Shown here piece after piece: positions 25,677 to 34,602 of a DNA stretch of 64,000 nucleotides. Origin of the DNA: Mesorhizobium ciceri biovar biserrulae WSM1271. Its GTDB lineage: Bacteria; Pseudomonadota; Alphaproteobacteria; Rhizobiales; Rhizobiaceae. Each line of letters starts with the position of its first letter. Within the stretch, counting starts at the first letter, position 1. The stretch is from NCBI RefSeq assembly GCF_000185905.1, contig NC_014923.1, forward strand, positions 5,231,501 to 5,295,500, read 5' to 3'. The position numbers and the translations under genes are program-made. The notes beneath the pieces are model-generated. The model did not search any database. It saw only the letters and a program-made list of their open reading frames with translations, and was not told the DNA's origin.

Positions 25677-26557
25677 GTGCGGCTGCCAAATCTGCGGTCG
25701 GCGAAGCGGGCGACCAGCACCACGCACAGGATGACCAGCATGACGGCGACGGAGAGTGCTGCGCCAAACGGCCAGTCATTGGCCTTGCCGAATTGCGCCT
25801 GGATCAGCGTGCCGATCATGGTGCTGGCCGGGCCGCCGACGAGCGCCGGCGTGACATAGTCGCCGACCGTCGGCACGAAGACGACGAGGGCTGCCGCCAG
25901 CACGCCCGGCATCGAATTGGGCAGCACGATCCGGCGGAAAGAGGTGAATGGCCGCGCGCCGAGATCGGAAGCGGCCTCGATCAGCGATTTCGGGATGGTG
26001 TCCAGCGCCACGTAGATCGGCAGGATGGCGAAAGGCGCATAGGCGTGCGCCAGCGTGACGACGACGGCGGCCGGCGTGTTGAGAAAGGCCAATGTCGGCT
26101 CGGACCAGATGCCGCTTTCGATCAGCGCCGAGTTCAAAACGCCATTGTAGGCGAGCACGATCTTCCAGGCGAAGACGCGCAGGAGATAGCTGGTCCAGAA
26201 CGGCAGCGTCACCAGGAACAGCAGCAGGCCGCGCCGCCGGCCGGCGTGGAAGGCAAGGTAGTAGGCGACGGGATAGGCAGTGACGACCGTCGCCAGCGTG
26301 ACCAGAGCGGCAATGATCAGCGAGCGCAGCGTCACCGTCCAGTACAGCGGATCGGACACCACGGTGACGAAGTTCGCGACGGTGAAACCGGCGCCGAGCA
26401 GCGAACCGTCATTGCCGCGGAAGGCGAGGAAAAGCACGAGGCCAAGCGCAAACAGGATCAGCAGCAAGGTGACCAGCGCGCCCGGCAGCAGCATGGCGAC
26501 CCGGAAGCCCTGGGAAGACCGGGCCTCTGGCGCTGATGTTGCAACTAGGGTCGACAT
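25673..26557 (-). CDS. potB: Polyamine-type ABC transporter permease (PotB-like)
   Basis: A 294-residue permease with six membrane segments and the EAA loop IEAASDLGARPFTSFRRIVLP. It is the first gene of the importer operon and has a 16-bp palindrome upstream at 26596-26611. The N-terminus (STLVATSAPEARSSQ) is cytoplasmic. The operon architecture permease-permease-binding protein-regulator-ATPase is unusual because the ATPase comes last and after the regulator. Confidence 0.88.
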   Translation of the reverse strand: MSTLVATSAPEARSSQGFRVAMLLPGALVTLLLILFALGLVLFLAFRGNDGSLLGAGFTVANFVTVVSDPLYWTVTLRSLIIAALVTLATVVTAYPVAYYLAFHAGRRRGLLLFLVTLPFWTSYLLRVFAWKIVLAYNGVLNSALIESGIWSEPTLAFLNTPAAVVVTLAHAYAPFAILPIYVALDTIPKSLIEAASDLGARPFTSFRRIVLPNSMPGVLAAALVVFVPTVGDYVTPALVGGPASTMIGTLIQAQFGKANDWPFGAALSVAVMLVILCVVLVARFADRRFGSRT

Positions 26558-26595
26558 CGACCTGCCTATTGGAGATTTGAAATTAGCCTAGAGTT

Positions 26596-26611
26596 TTTCA
26601 TATCCATGAAA
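26596..26611. promoter_or_regulatory. 16-bp palindrome upstream of the polyamine operon
   Basis: TTTCAT-ATCC-ATGAAA has perfect 6-base arms and lies 39-54 bp upstream of the potB start, where an operator would overlap the promoter. The likely binder is the XRE-cupin regulator encoded in the same operon. A related TTTCACA half-site occurs in the next gap at 27967-27993. Confidence 0.5.
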
Positions 26612-26661
26612 CTGTCAAGCAGAATCCCCTAACGGAACTCCAAGGAGATAAAGCGCCCTGG

Positions 26662-27942
26662 TCAGCGCTCCAACGCATCGAGCAAGCGATACCAGGCGAT
26701 GGTCGCGGCGACGCCGACCTGGCGGAAGGCGTGAAACGGGATCGGCCGGATCGGCGAGACCGGGAAAGGCAATTGCCTGGCGTCGCCACTTTGGAGGTAG
26801 CCGGCGATGCGCTCGCCAAGCGCAGTCATCAGGCCGACACCACGACCCTGGCAGCCGACCACGGCGAGCAGGCCTTTCTCCGGCTCGTGGATGTGCGGCA
26901 GGTGGTCCGGCGTCATCGCCACCCGGCCGAACCAGCGCTTCTCGATGGGAACGCCGGACAGCGAGGGATAGAGCCGTACCAGCGCACGCTCGAGATGCGC
27001 CCAGTCGCCGGCGCTCGTCGGCAGCGCCATGCGGCCCCGTCCGCCAAGCACCAGCCGGCCGTCGGCGCTCTTGCGGTAGTAGACGAGGATGCGCCTGGAG
27101 TCCGACACCGCCTGCCCTTCCGGCAGGATCGTGGCCGCCAGATTGGACGGCAGCGGCGCTGTGGCGATCTGAAAGGAATGCAGCGGCACGATCGTCTGGG
27201 CGAGACCGGGGATCAGACCGTCCGTACAGGCGTTTGTCGCCAGCACGACCGCCTTTGCCTGCAATTCCAGGCCATTTTCGATCAAAATACGCCAAACACC
27301 GGCGGCATTGGCGAGCCGCACGACCCTTTGGCGCTCTGCTATCCTCACGCCAGCCGCGGTCGCGACCCGGGCAAGTTCAGACGTGTAGGCGAGCGGATCG
27401 ATCACACCGGCGCGGCGGTCGAGCCAGCCGCCGAGATAACCCTGTGCGCCGGTCCTGGCTGCGGCCTCCGCTGCGTTCAGCAACCGGACGTCGGCACCGC
27501 GCGCGTGCCATTGCCGGTCGCGGTTCGTCGCCGCCTTCAGCGCGGCCTCGGTGTGCGCCGCCTGGATCCAGCCATTTCGAACGAACGGCACCGCCAGATT
27601 CTCGTCGCGGATCAGCTCGAACACCGCGTCGGCGGTCGACGCCGCGAAATTGACAAGCGCCTCGCCGCGCTCCGGGCCAAAATGCTCCAGCAACCATTCC
27701 GGATCGTATTTCAGGCCGGGAATGACCTGGCCGCCATTCAAGCCTGATGCGCCCTGGCCGATCTCGCCGGCGTCCAGCACCTGCACCGACAGGCCAAGCC
27801 GGGCGGCATGCAAGGCAGTCGACAAGCCCATGATGCCACCGCCAACGATGGCGAGATCGACCCGTTCGCCATTGGAAAGCGATTGAAACGTGGAAGCTGC
27901 CTGCGGCCTGCGCCAGATGGGATCGGAGAATGCTGTCGCCAA
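26662..27942 (-). CDS. FAD-dependent oxidoreductase, gamma-glutamylputrescine oxidase-like
   Basis: A 426-residue DAO-family flavoprotein. The N-terminal Rossmann motif is GGGIMGLSTALHAARLGLS (about 34-52), followed by GASGLNGGQVIPGLKYDPE, a pattern shared by PuuB and related amine oxidases, and a C-terminal LPHIHEPEKGLLAVVGCQGRGVGL that closes the FAD site. It should oxidise a secondary amine or an amino acid. Proximity to the polyamine importer suggests gamma-glutamylputrescine or a related compound, but no glutamyl-putrescine synthetase (PuuA) is in the window. It is transcribed toward the pot operon with a 104-bp gap. Confidence 0.82.
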   Translation of the reverse strand: MATAFSDPIWRRPQAASTFQSLSNGERVDLAIVGGGIMGLSTALHAARLGLSVQVLDAGEIGQGASGLNGGQVIPGLKYDPEWLLEHFGPERGEALVNFAASTADAVFELIRDENLAVPFVRNGWIQAAHTEAALKAATNRDRQWHARGADVRLLNAAEAAARTGAQGYLGGWLDRRAGVIDPLAYTSELARVATAAGVRIAERQRVVRLANAAGVWRILIENGLELQAKAVVLATNACTDGLIPGLAQTIVPLHSFQIATAPLPSNLAATILPEGQAVSDSRRILVYYRKSADGRLVLGGRGRMALPTSAGDWAHLERALVRLYPSLSGVPIEKRWFGRVAMTPDHLPHIHEPEKGLLAVVGCQGRGVGLMTALGERIAGYLQSGDARQLPFPVSPIRPIPFHAFRQVGVAATIAWYRLLDALER

Positions 27943-27966
27943 GGGTCACCTGAATGCGCTGCGATT

Positions 27967-27993
27967 TGTGAAAATCTTATTCAGAATTTCACA
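27967..27993. promoter_or_regulatory. Inverted repeat in divergent promoter, candidate operator
   Basis: TGTGAAA (27967-27973) and TTTCACA (27987-27993) are perfect inverted 7-base arms separated by 13 bases. They lie 25-51 bp upstream of the PuuB-like start at 27942. The half-site TTTCA also occurs in the palindrome at 26596, hinting at one regulator for both units. Confidence 0.45.
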
Positions 27994-28126
27994 ATTTTGA
28001 AAGAGTACCCTGGCTTTCGCCTGTGGACTGCCGCCGAGACGACCGGAGACCCAGAGTTCCGATCGCCTGCGACGGGATAGACCTTTGACGGGAATCCGGT
28101 GAAAGTGCCACGCCGATCCGGCTAGC

Positions 28127-28163
28127 CCACATTGTCGATCACTTCACCACATTGTCGATCACT
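28127..28163. repeat. Tandem 17-bp direct repeat upstream of the FAH-family gene
   Basis: CCACATTGTCGATCACT occurs at 28127-28143 and again at 28147-28163, a period of 20 bp or about two helical turns. It ends 16 bp before the ATG at 28180. It could be a pair of regulator half-sites or the result of slippage. The core ATTGTCGA also occurs in the palindrome at 40557-40572. Confidence 0.7.
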
Positions 28164-28179
28164 AAGAGGACAGAGCGCC

Positions 28180-29337
28180 ATGACGAACCCGACCCACCTG
28201 CCCAGCGAGGGCCTTTTTGTCGGACGCGCCAGAAGCAGCGGTGCTGCATACCCGCTGGTCGTCACGGTTCGCGATGGCACGGTCTTCGACATCACCTCGC
28301 GTACGGCACCGACCATGCGCGACCTTTGCGAGATGGCCGACCCGGCTGGGCATGTCCGCTCGGCCGAAGGCAGACCGATCGGTTCGCTCGATGACATCGC
28401 CGCCAACAGTTTTGAAACCGCGCGCGATCCAGCAAAACCCTACCTGCTCTCCCCGGTCGACCTGCAGGCGGTCAAGGCATCGGGCGTCACCTTCGTCGTC
28501 AGTCTGCTGGAACGGGTGATCGAGGAACAGGCGCGTGGTTCGGCTGAAAAAGCCGATGCCATCCGCGCCGACATTGCCGGACTGATCGGCCACGACCTGT
28601 CGAAGCTGAAGCCCGGTTCGCCCGAAGCGATGGAGATCAAGGCCAAGCTGATTTCGCGCGGCGCCTGGTCGCAATATCTGGAAGTGGGCATCGGCCCCGA
28701 TGCCGAGATCTTCACCAAGTGCCAGCCGATGGCCTCGGTGGGCTTCGGCGCCGATGTTGGGCTGCACCCGGTGTCGACCTGGAACAATCCGGAACCCGAG
28801 ATCGCCATGATCGCCGCCTCCAGCGGCAGGATCGTCGGCGCCACTATCGGCAACGACGTCAATCTGCGCGACGTCGAAGGGCGTTCGGCGCTGCTGCTCG
28901 GCAAGGCCAAGGATAACAATGCCTCGGCCTCACTTGGCCCCTTCATCCGCCTGTTCGACGAGAAATTCTCCATCGATGACGTCAAGCGCGCCGTCGTGCG
29001 CCTGAAAGTCGAGGGCGAGGACGGGTTCTCGCTGGAGGGCGCAAGCTCGATGGCCGAGATCAGCCGCTCGCCGGAGGAACTGGTCGCCGCGGCCATGGGG
29101 CCGCACCACCAGTATCCGGACGGGCTGGCGCTCTATCTCGGCACCATGTTCGTGCCGTCGAAGGATCGCGGCGAAAAGGGCAAGGGTTTTACTCACAAGG
29201 TCGGCGACATCGTCACCATCTCGTCGGAAAAATTCGGCGCGCTGGTCAACCGCGTGCAGCTGTCGCCAGACTGCCCGCACTGGACCTACGGCGCCAGCCA
29301 TCTGATGCGGGAGCTGGCGAAGGCCGATCTTATTTAG
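28180..29337 (+). CDS. Fumarylacetoacetate hydrolase-family protein
   Basis: A 385-residue cytoplasmic enzyme with a C-terminal FAH fold. Acidic metal ligands are visible in the block YLEVGIGPDAEIFTKCQPM and in PEPEIAMIAASSGRIVGATIGNDVNLRD, the typical E-x-E and D pattern. Family members cleave or hydrate 2-keto acids in sugar-acid and aromatic catabolism. The N-terminal 100 residues (about 1-105) are a separate leader domain as in longer FAH proteins of rhizobia. AGAGGA precedes ATG 28180. It may work with the CUT2-type importer at 30281, but two small loci separate them. Confidence 0.82.
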   Translation: MTNPTHLPSEGLFVGRARSSGAAYPLVVTVRDGTVFDITSRTAPTMRDLCEMADPAGHVRSAEGRPIGSLDDIAANSFETARDPAKPYLLSPVDLQAVKASGVTFVVSLLERVIEEQARGSAEKADAIRADIAGLIGHDLSKLKPGSPEAMEIKAKLISRGAWSQYLEVGIGPDAEIFTKCQPMASVGFGADVGLHPVSTWNNPEPEIAMIAASSGRIVGATIGNDVNLRDVEGRSALLLGKAKDNNASASLGPFIRLFDEKFSIDDVKRAVVRLKVEGEDGFSLEGASSMAEISRSPEELVAAAMGPHHQYPDGLALYLGTMFVPSKDRGEKGKGFTHKVGDIVTISSEKFGALVNRVQLSPDCPHWTYGASHLMRELAKADLI

Positions 29338-29413
29338 CCAAGCCTTGGCCCAGGGCCACCATCAACGCAATGTTGGCGCCTTATTACTCGTGACCTCGTC
29401 GGACTGGAATCCA

Positions 29414-29959
29414 ATGACGATACTTGATGTTCGCCGGCACACCATGAGGCGCAAGCCTGGCGCGCACCTTTCTCGAGAAGGAATCGAACTAGCGCGGTTT
29501 GTAGCCCAAGGGGCTGACTCTTATGAACTTGTTGTCACAAGCGAAATTCCACGGGCAATCGAAACCGCAATTGCGATGGGTTTCGAAGTAAATGAGTTGA
29601 TTGCCGAACTTGGAATTCTTCCCAAAAATATACTCGAAACGATCTCGTGGCCGAGCCCGTTGGCGGAGGTAGAACGTGTACTCCGATCGGACGTAGACTG
29701 CATTGCATTTGCTAACACCCAAGTGCGACTGTGGACGAGCATAGCTGCCCGAGTTCCCAACGAAGCGACGGGCTTATTGGTGACGCACGGTGGGATCATC
29801 GATCTCGGCGTTGTCGCGTTCCTGATGGCCAGCAAACGTCCTATCGAGGGAGAAGCCATCGGATACTGCGAGGGGCTCCGACTAGAGTTCACCAGCGGAA
29901 GACTCACCAATGCCGAAATGCTGCGAGTGCCCGAGCATCTGCATTTGTCGGATACCTAA
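29414..29959 (+). CDS. Histidine phosphatase (phosphoglycerate mutase superfamily) protein
   Basis: About 181 residues. The N-terminal catalytic motif is VRRHTMRRK (RHxxR form, RHTMR), and a second His is in LLVTHGGII; an intermediate Arg appears in SEIPRAIETA. This matches small histidine phosphatases such as SixA/CobC-like enzymes; the substrate is unknown. Codon use is AT-rich (many AAT, GAA, TTA) unlike flanking genes, which indicates acquisition from another source. ATG 29414 is preferred because the catalytic strand follows directly; an open frame extends upstream to 29345. Confidence 0.75.
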   Translation: MTILDVRRHTMRRKPGAHLSREGIELARFVAQGADSYELVVTSEIPRAIETAIAMGFEVNELIAELGILPKNILETISWPSPLAEVERVLRSDVDCIAFANTQVRLWTSIAARVPNEATGLLVTHGGIIDLGVVAFLMASKRPIEGEAIGYCEGLRLEFTSGRLTNAEMLRVPEHLHLSDT

Positions 29960-29972
29960 CGGAACAAATCGC

Positions 29973-30047
29973 CTTGCTCGCCTGGCGGCCGATCGGCTGT
30001 GGAGCAACCTGCGCGCCGACCATGACGAGGACTATCTGCTCGGCTAG
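29973..30047 (+). pseudogene. Short coding-like fragment, possible gene remnant
   Basis: In one frame, 24 codons with strong alphaproteobacterial codon style (LARLAADRLWSNLRADHDED then YLLG) run to a TAG at 30045. No start or ribosome site lies in front, and the frame runs in from the end of the low-GC phosphatase gene. It looks like the C-terminal stub of a lost gene. I cannot name the family. The remainder of 29960-30280 holds only the 15-bp tandem repeat at 30143 and the promoter region of the importer. Confidence 0.35.
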
Positions 30048-30142
30048 CCTCGACATCAATTATCCGACAGTCGGAAAATCACCTCAACTGATGCAATCTG
30101 ATGGGACGGCTGATGACGCCCCGTCAGGCGCCCACTACACCT

Positions 30143-30172
30143 GCAGATGGAGGCCTGGCAGATGGAGGCTTG
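30143..30172. repeat. 15-bp tandem repeat
   Basis: GCAGATGGAGGCCTG is followed directly by GCAGATGGAGGCTTG (one change). It lies 109 bp upstream of the binding-protein gene at 30281. A regulatory role is possible but not supported further. Confidence 0.6.
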
Positions 30173-30280
30173 CCATCCGTCGAAAAAGGGGATGCTCTGA
30201 CGCATTCAATCGGCACTGGCAAAAGACGCAGAACAAGGGACGGATTTTGAACTGACGATCTACAAACGGGAGGAAATCAA

Positions 30281-31216
30281 ATGCTGACACGGCTAAGACT
30301 CGTTCTATACGGCCTGTTGGTGGCGCTGATGGTGGTACCAGCAGCGGCACAGGCCAAGACGTTCTACTGGATTTCGCATGGCGGTCCGGCCGATCCGGTC
30401 TGGACCTACTTCCTGGCCGGCGCCAAGCAGTGGGCCAAGGACACCGGCAACACGGTCAACACCTCGTTCCACAATGGCGATGTCGCCTCGCAGCAGGAAG
30501 CGGTTCGCGCCGCCCTCTCCGCCAAGGCCGATGGCATCGTCACCACGAGCCCCGATCCGGGCAGCCTGATCGAGATCGTCAAGGAAGCGCGTGCGGCGAA
30601 AGTGCCGATCATCAATTTCAACACGCCTGATCCGAAAGCCGATTTCAACGCCTATGTCGGCGGCGACAATGTCACCTTCGGCAAGCATTGGGCACAGTAT
30701 CTGGTCGACAAAGGCCTGGTGAAGAAGGGCGACTTCGTCTGGATGCCGGTCGAAATCCCCGGCGCCACCTATGGCGTGCAGGAAGAGGAAGGCATCAAGA
30801 GCGTCTTCGAGCCGCTCGGCATCACCTATGAAATCACGGAAGCGACGCTTGATCAGGCTGAAGTGATCAACCGCATGGTCGACTACCTCACGGCGAACAA
30901 GGCCAAGGTCAAGGCGATCATCGGCCTAGGCGACCTCGTCACCGGCTCGATCAAGCGGGTGTTCGACCAGGTCGGCATCAAGCCGGGCGAAATCCCGGTC
31001 GTCGGCTGGGGCAATTCGCTCGACACCACCCAGGAAGTGCTGAACGGCTATGTCAATGCCGGCCAGTGGCAGGACCCGCAGGCGACCAGCTATGTCGCGC
31101 TTTCGCTGGCCAATATGGCCGCCGGCGGCATTCCTCCGGGCTTCAACGTCATCACCGGCGCGCTCTATGAAAAAGACACCGCGCAGATCTACGACGACAT
31201 CCTGTCCGGCAAGTAA
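30281..31216 (+). CDS. Sugar-type (CUT2) ABC transporter substrate-binding protein
   Basis: A 311-residue periplasmic protein: signal peptide LVLYGLLVALMVVPAAAQA (cleavage about residue 25), then a peripla_BP_4/RbsB-like two-lobed fold with the KTFYWISHGGPADPVWTYFLAGA start and the late VVGWGNSLDTTQEVLNG segment. It should deliver a sugar or sugar-like ligand to the permease. GGGAGGA precedes the ATG. It is the first gene of an SBP-permease-ATPase-LacI cluster. The single ABC-domain ATPase makes the cluster similar in layout to the FrcBCA system, but the ligand is not predictable. Confidence 0.88.
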   Translation: MLTRLRLVLYGLLVALMVVPAAAQAKTFYWISHGGPADPVWTYFLAGAKQWAKDTGNTVNTSFHNGDVASQQEAVRAALSAKADGIVTTSPDPGSLIEIVKEARAAKVPIINFNTPDPKADFNAYVGGDNVTFGKHWAQYLVDKGLVKKGDFVWMPVEIPGATYGVQEEEGIKSVFEPLGITYEITEATLDQAEVINRMVDYLTANKAKVKAIIGLGDLVTGSIKRVFDQVGIKPGEIPVVGWGNSLDTTQEVLNGYVNAGQWQDPQATSYVALSLANMAAGGIPPGFNVITGALYEKDTAQIYDDILSGK

Positions 31217-31229
31217 CATCCAATCTCAA

Positions 31230-31258
31230 CAGTCGCGGCCGCCCAACGGTCGCGACTG
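31230..31258 (+). promoter_or_regulatory. Intercistronic hairpin between binding protein and permease
   Basis: CAGTCGCG (31230-31237) and CGCGACTG (31251-31258) form an 8-bp stem with a 13-base loop, 13 bp past the binding-protein stop. No T-run follows, so it is more likely a mRNA stabiliser that raises binding-protein levels over the membrane parts. Comparable hairpins follow the binding-protein genes at 45540 and 55344. Confidence 0.6.
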
Positions 31259-31330
31259 GCTCTCCATTTCGCCGAGCCCTTCGCACGCGATGTGCAACGC
31301 TCAGCCTTCCACTCATGTCGCGGATTGCCC

Positions 31331-32317
31331 GTGGAAAATCATTCGCTCGTCCCACGCCTGATCGCACGGCCGGAATTCGGCCCTTTCGTGCTGCTCGTCG
31401 TCGAGATCGCCGTTTTCTGGAGTTTCAACCACGACTTCCTGTCGCCGCAGAACATCTCCAACACGCTGGCTTTCACGGTCGAGCTCGGCCTGATCGCGCT
31501 GGCGATGACGCTGTTGATGACGTCCGGCGAGTTCGACCTCTCGGTCGGCTCCCTGTTCGGCTTCTCGCCGGTCTTGATGTGGACCCTGTTCAACAGCGGC
31601 CTGACCTCGCTCGAAGCCGGCTTTGTCGCCGCGCTGCTGGTCGCCGCCTTCATCGGGCTGGTCAATGGCTGGTTCGTGACGCAGCTCAAGATCCCATCCT
31701 TCCTGGTGACGCTCGGCATGCTGCTGGTGGTGCGCGGCACCGCCCTTTTCGTCACCGACGGTTTTCCCCAGCGCACCTGGAGTGCGGAGGGCAGCTGGCT
31801 GGCGGAAGCGCTGGTCGGCGACTTCTTCATCGGCCCGTTCCGCATCTACATGTCACTGTTCTGGTTCATCGCCGCGGCGATCGCGCTCGGCTACGTACTG
31901 ACGCAAAGCCGCACCGGCAACTGGATCCAGGCGGCCGGCGGCAACCCGAGCGCGGCGCGGGCGCGCGGCGTCAATGTCAGCGGGGTCAAGATCGGCCTGT
32001 TCGTGCTGTCGTCGGTCATGGCCTCGCTTGCCGGCGTCATCTCTTCGTTGCGCACGTCCGCCGCCAACCCCAACAGCGGTACCGGCTATGAGTTGGAAGT
32101 CATCGCCATGGTGGTGATCGGCGGTACCGCACTTACCGGCGGGCGCGGCACGATCATCGGCACCGTGCTCGGCATCCTGATCCTGCGCGTGATGCGCAAC
32201 GGCATCGTGCTGATCGGCGTGCCTGGTCTTGCCTACAACATCTTCATCGGTGCCATCATCCTCGGCATGATGGCACTGCATTCATGGCTGGAACGCCGGC
32301 ATCAGGCGGGGACTTGA
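31331..32317 (+). CDS. Sugar-type ABC transporter permease
   Basis: A CUT2/BPD_transp_2-type permease of about 328 residues with 8-10 hydrophobic segments. The typical block LALAMTLLMTSGEFDLSVGS (slightly varied here as LIALAMTLLMTSGEFDL) and GGTALTGGRGTIIGTVLG are visible. GTG 31331 (VENHSLVPRL) is chosen because the sequence becomes family-like there; an in-frame GTG at 31292 is an alternative and neither has a strong ribosome site. It is followed after 3 bp by the ATPase gene. Confidence 0.87.
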   Translation: MENHSLVPRLIARPEFGPFVLLVVEIAVFWSFNHDFLSPQNISNTLAFTVELGLIALAMTLLMTSGEFDLSVGSLFGFSPVLMWTLFNSGLTSLEAGFVAALLVAAFIGLVNGWFVTQLKIPSFLVTLGMLLVVRGTALFVTDGFPQRTWSAEGSWLAEALVGDFFIGPFRIYMSLFWFIAAAIALGYVLTQSRTGNWIQAAGGNPSAARARGVNVSGVKIGLFVLSSVMASLAGVISSLRTSAANPNSGTGYELEVIAMVVIGGTALTGGRGTIIGTVLGILILRVMRNGIVLIGVPGLAYNIFIGAIILGMMALHSWLERRHQAGT

Positions 32318-32320
32318 ACC

Positions 32321-33112
<792 letters not shown>

Positions 33113-33187
33113 CTATCGGGTGATGGGCGGCAATCACCGCCGCCTCAGATCGCATCGCTTGTCTGGCGCGGCATCGCAGGGCGCATA

Positions 33188-33293
33188 GGTAGCGGCATGA
33201 AAGCCACCGTTTCGGATATCGTCCGCAATTGCGGGCTGTGGGTAGCGGCATGAAAGCCACCGTCTCGGATATCGCCCGCAATTGCGGGCTGTC
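33188..33293 (+). repeat. 53-bp tandem duplication covering the start of the LacI-type gene
   Basis: Bases 33188-33240 and 33241-33293 are near-identical (3 differences in 53). Both contain the ATG and first 14 codons of the regulator. Because 53 is not a multiple of 3, the first ATG (33197) leads to an 18-codon peptide ending in TGA at 33251-33253, which overlaps the real ATG (33250) as ATGA. The first copy could act as a small upstream ORF coupled to regulator translation, or be a decaying duplication. Confidence 0.9.
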
Positions 33294-34272
33294 GACCGCA
33301 ACGGTCGACAGGGTGCTGAACAACCGGCCGGGTGCGAGTGCGGCCAACCGCCAGCGCGTCATGGAGGCGGCCAAGCAACTCGGCTACCTGCCGGTCGCCG
33401 ATCAGGTGACGCTGCCCTCGCGGCCCGCCCACCTCGAATTCCTGCTGCCGATCGGCAGCAATGCCTTCATGCGCGATCTCGCCGGGCATATCGAGGACTA
33501 CGCCGCGCGTCTGCCGCTTGTCGCCTCGTGCCGGATCCACAATCTCGCCGGTATCTCGCCGAACGCGCTGCAGAGCGCTGTCGAAAACCTGTCGCTCAGG
33601 GCCAATGGCGTCGGCGTGATCGCTGTCGATCATCCGCGTACGCGCAACATCCTGCGCGACATCGCCGAAGCCGGCATGCGTCTGGTGACGCTGGTGTCCG
33701 ATGTTCCTGCGGCACCGCGCGCGGCCTATGTCGGCATCGACAACCGGGTGGCGGGACGAACGGCGGCGCTGCTGATGGGACGCTTCCTTGGCGGCCGCAC
33801 CGGCCATCTGGCGATGGTCGTCGGCTCACGTTCCTATCGCGGCCACGAGGAACGCGAGATGGGTTTCCGCTCGGTGCTCAATGAGGAGTTTCCCAATCTG
33901 ACCGTCAGCAGCGCCGTCGAGATCAACGACGAGCCCGATGCCAGCTACACCGAGACCATGAAGGCACTGCACGACGAGCCGGAGTTGCTCGGCATTTATT
34001 GCGTCGGAGCTGGACATTCGGGCGTTGCAAAGGCGATCCGCGAGGCCAGGCCGAACCGCAAGCCGGTGTTCATCTGCCACGACCTGACCAAGGACACGCG
34101 CGGTCATCTCGTCGACGATCTCGCCGATGTCGTCATCGACCAGAATGCGCGGCTGATCGCCGAGCAGTCGGTCATTCGCCTGCTCGGCTCGATTGCCTCC
34201 TCCGCACCCTATCTGACGCGCAAGTTCATCGAACCGCGCTTGATCTTCAGGGAAAACGTGCCGGTGCAGTGA
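33250..34272 (+). CDS. LacI-family transcriptional regulator
   Basis: A 340-residue regulator: N-terminal LacI helix-turn-helix (about 1-50: TVSDIARNCGLSTATVDRVLN, with VDRVLNNRPGAS hinge helix) and a periplasmic-binding-like core (about 60-335) with the CVGAGHSGVAKAI and FICHDLTKDTRGHLVDD segments for sugar binding. It lies directly downstream of the sugar importer and probably controls it. The start is preceded by the tandem duplication at 33188-33293. Confidence 0.9.
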   Translation: MKATVSDIARNCGLSTATVDRVLNNRPGASAANRQRVMEAAKQLGYLPVADQVTLPSRPAHLEFLLPIGSNAFMRDLAGHIEDYAARLPLVASCRIHNLAGISPNALQSAVENLSLRANGVGVIAVDHPRTRNILRDIAEAGMRLVTLVSDVPAAPRAAYVGIDNRVAGRTAALLMGRFLGGRTGHLAMVVGSRSYRGHEEREMGFRSVLNEEFPNLTVSSAVEINDEPDASYTETMKALHDEPELLGIYCVGAGHSGVAKAIREARPNRKPVFICHDLTKDTRGHLVDDLADVVIDQNARLIAEQSVIRLLGSIASSAPYLTRKFIEPRLIFRENVPVQ

Positions 34273-34390
34273 AGCAGGCGGCCTGCAAAAATGCCTGTTG
34301 CCGGATTTGTATGATAATTGGCACGGCAAATCTGCACAGCAGCTATGCAAGTTTCTTTGTTGCCGAATCGTTGGGCAACTCGTAGGTTCT

Positions 34391-34510
34391 GGTTGTCGGC
34401 CATCTACTCCTCCCAGATGCGATGCCGACGCTGAATGGGGTGCACCTCCTCCCGCGCCACATTCGAAAATCGAGCCCGCTGCCACCTCCTCCCGGCAGCG
34501 GGCTTTTTTC
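34391..34510 (+). ncRNA. Candidate trans-acting sRNA, CCUCCUCCC ('cuckoo'/alpha-r14-like) family
   Basis: Three successive hairpins each expose a pyrimidine anti-Shine-Dalgarno loop. Hairpin 1 (34395-34429) has stem GTCGGC..GCCGAC plus CATCT/AGATG and loop ACTCCTCCC. Hairpin 2 (34439-34458) has stem GGTGC/GCGCC and loop ACCTCCTCCC. Hairpin 3 (34473-34504) has stem AGCCCGCTGCC/GGCAGCGGGCT and loop ACCTCCTCCC followed by TTTTTT, a Rho-independent terminator. CCUCCUCCC in hairpin loops is the defining mark of a known alphaproteobacterial sRNA family, some members of which are stress-induced. The 5' end is uncertain; I place it near 34391. No protein of note is encoded here. Confidence 0.8.
34473..34509 (+). 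terminator. Rho-independent terminator of the sRNA
   Basis: AGCCCGCTGCC (34473-34483) pairs with GGCAGCGGGCT (34494-34504), an 11-bp stem with a 10-base loop, and T-run 34504-34509 follows. It also forms the last hairpin of the sRNA, carrying the anti-SD loop. Confidence 0.88.
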
Positions 34511-34602
34511 GTTTGGCCGCCGGAGTTTCCATACCGCCTGGGTCAAAGGCGTACGCGGCCCTCCGTCATAGAGCCGTAACCCGCCAACAATCGTGGCGAA
34601 TC

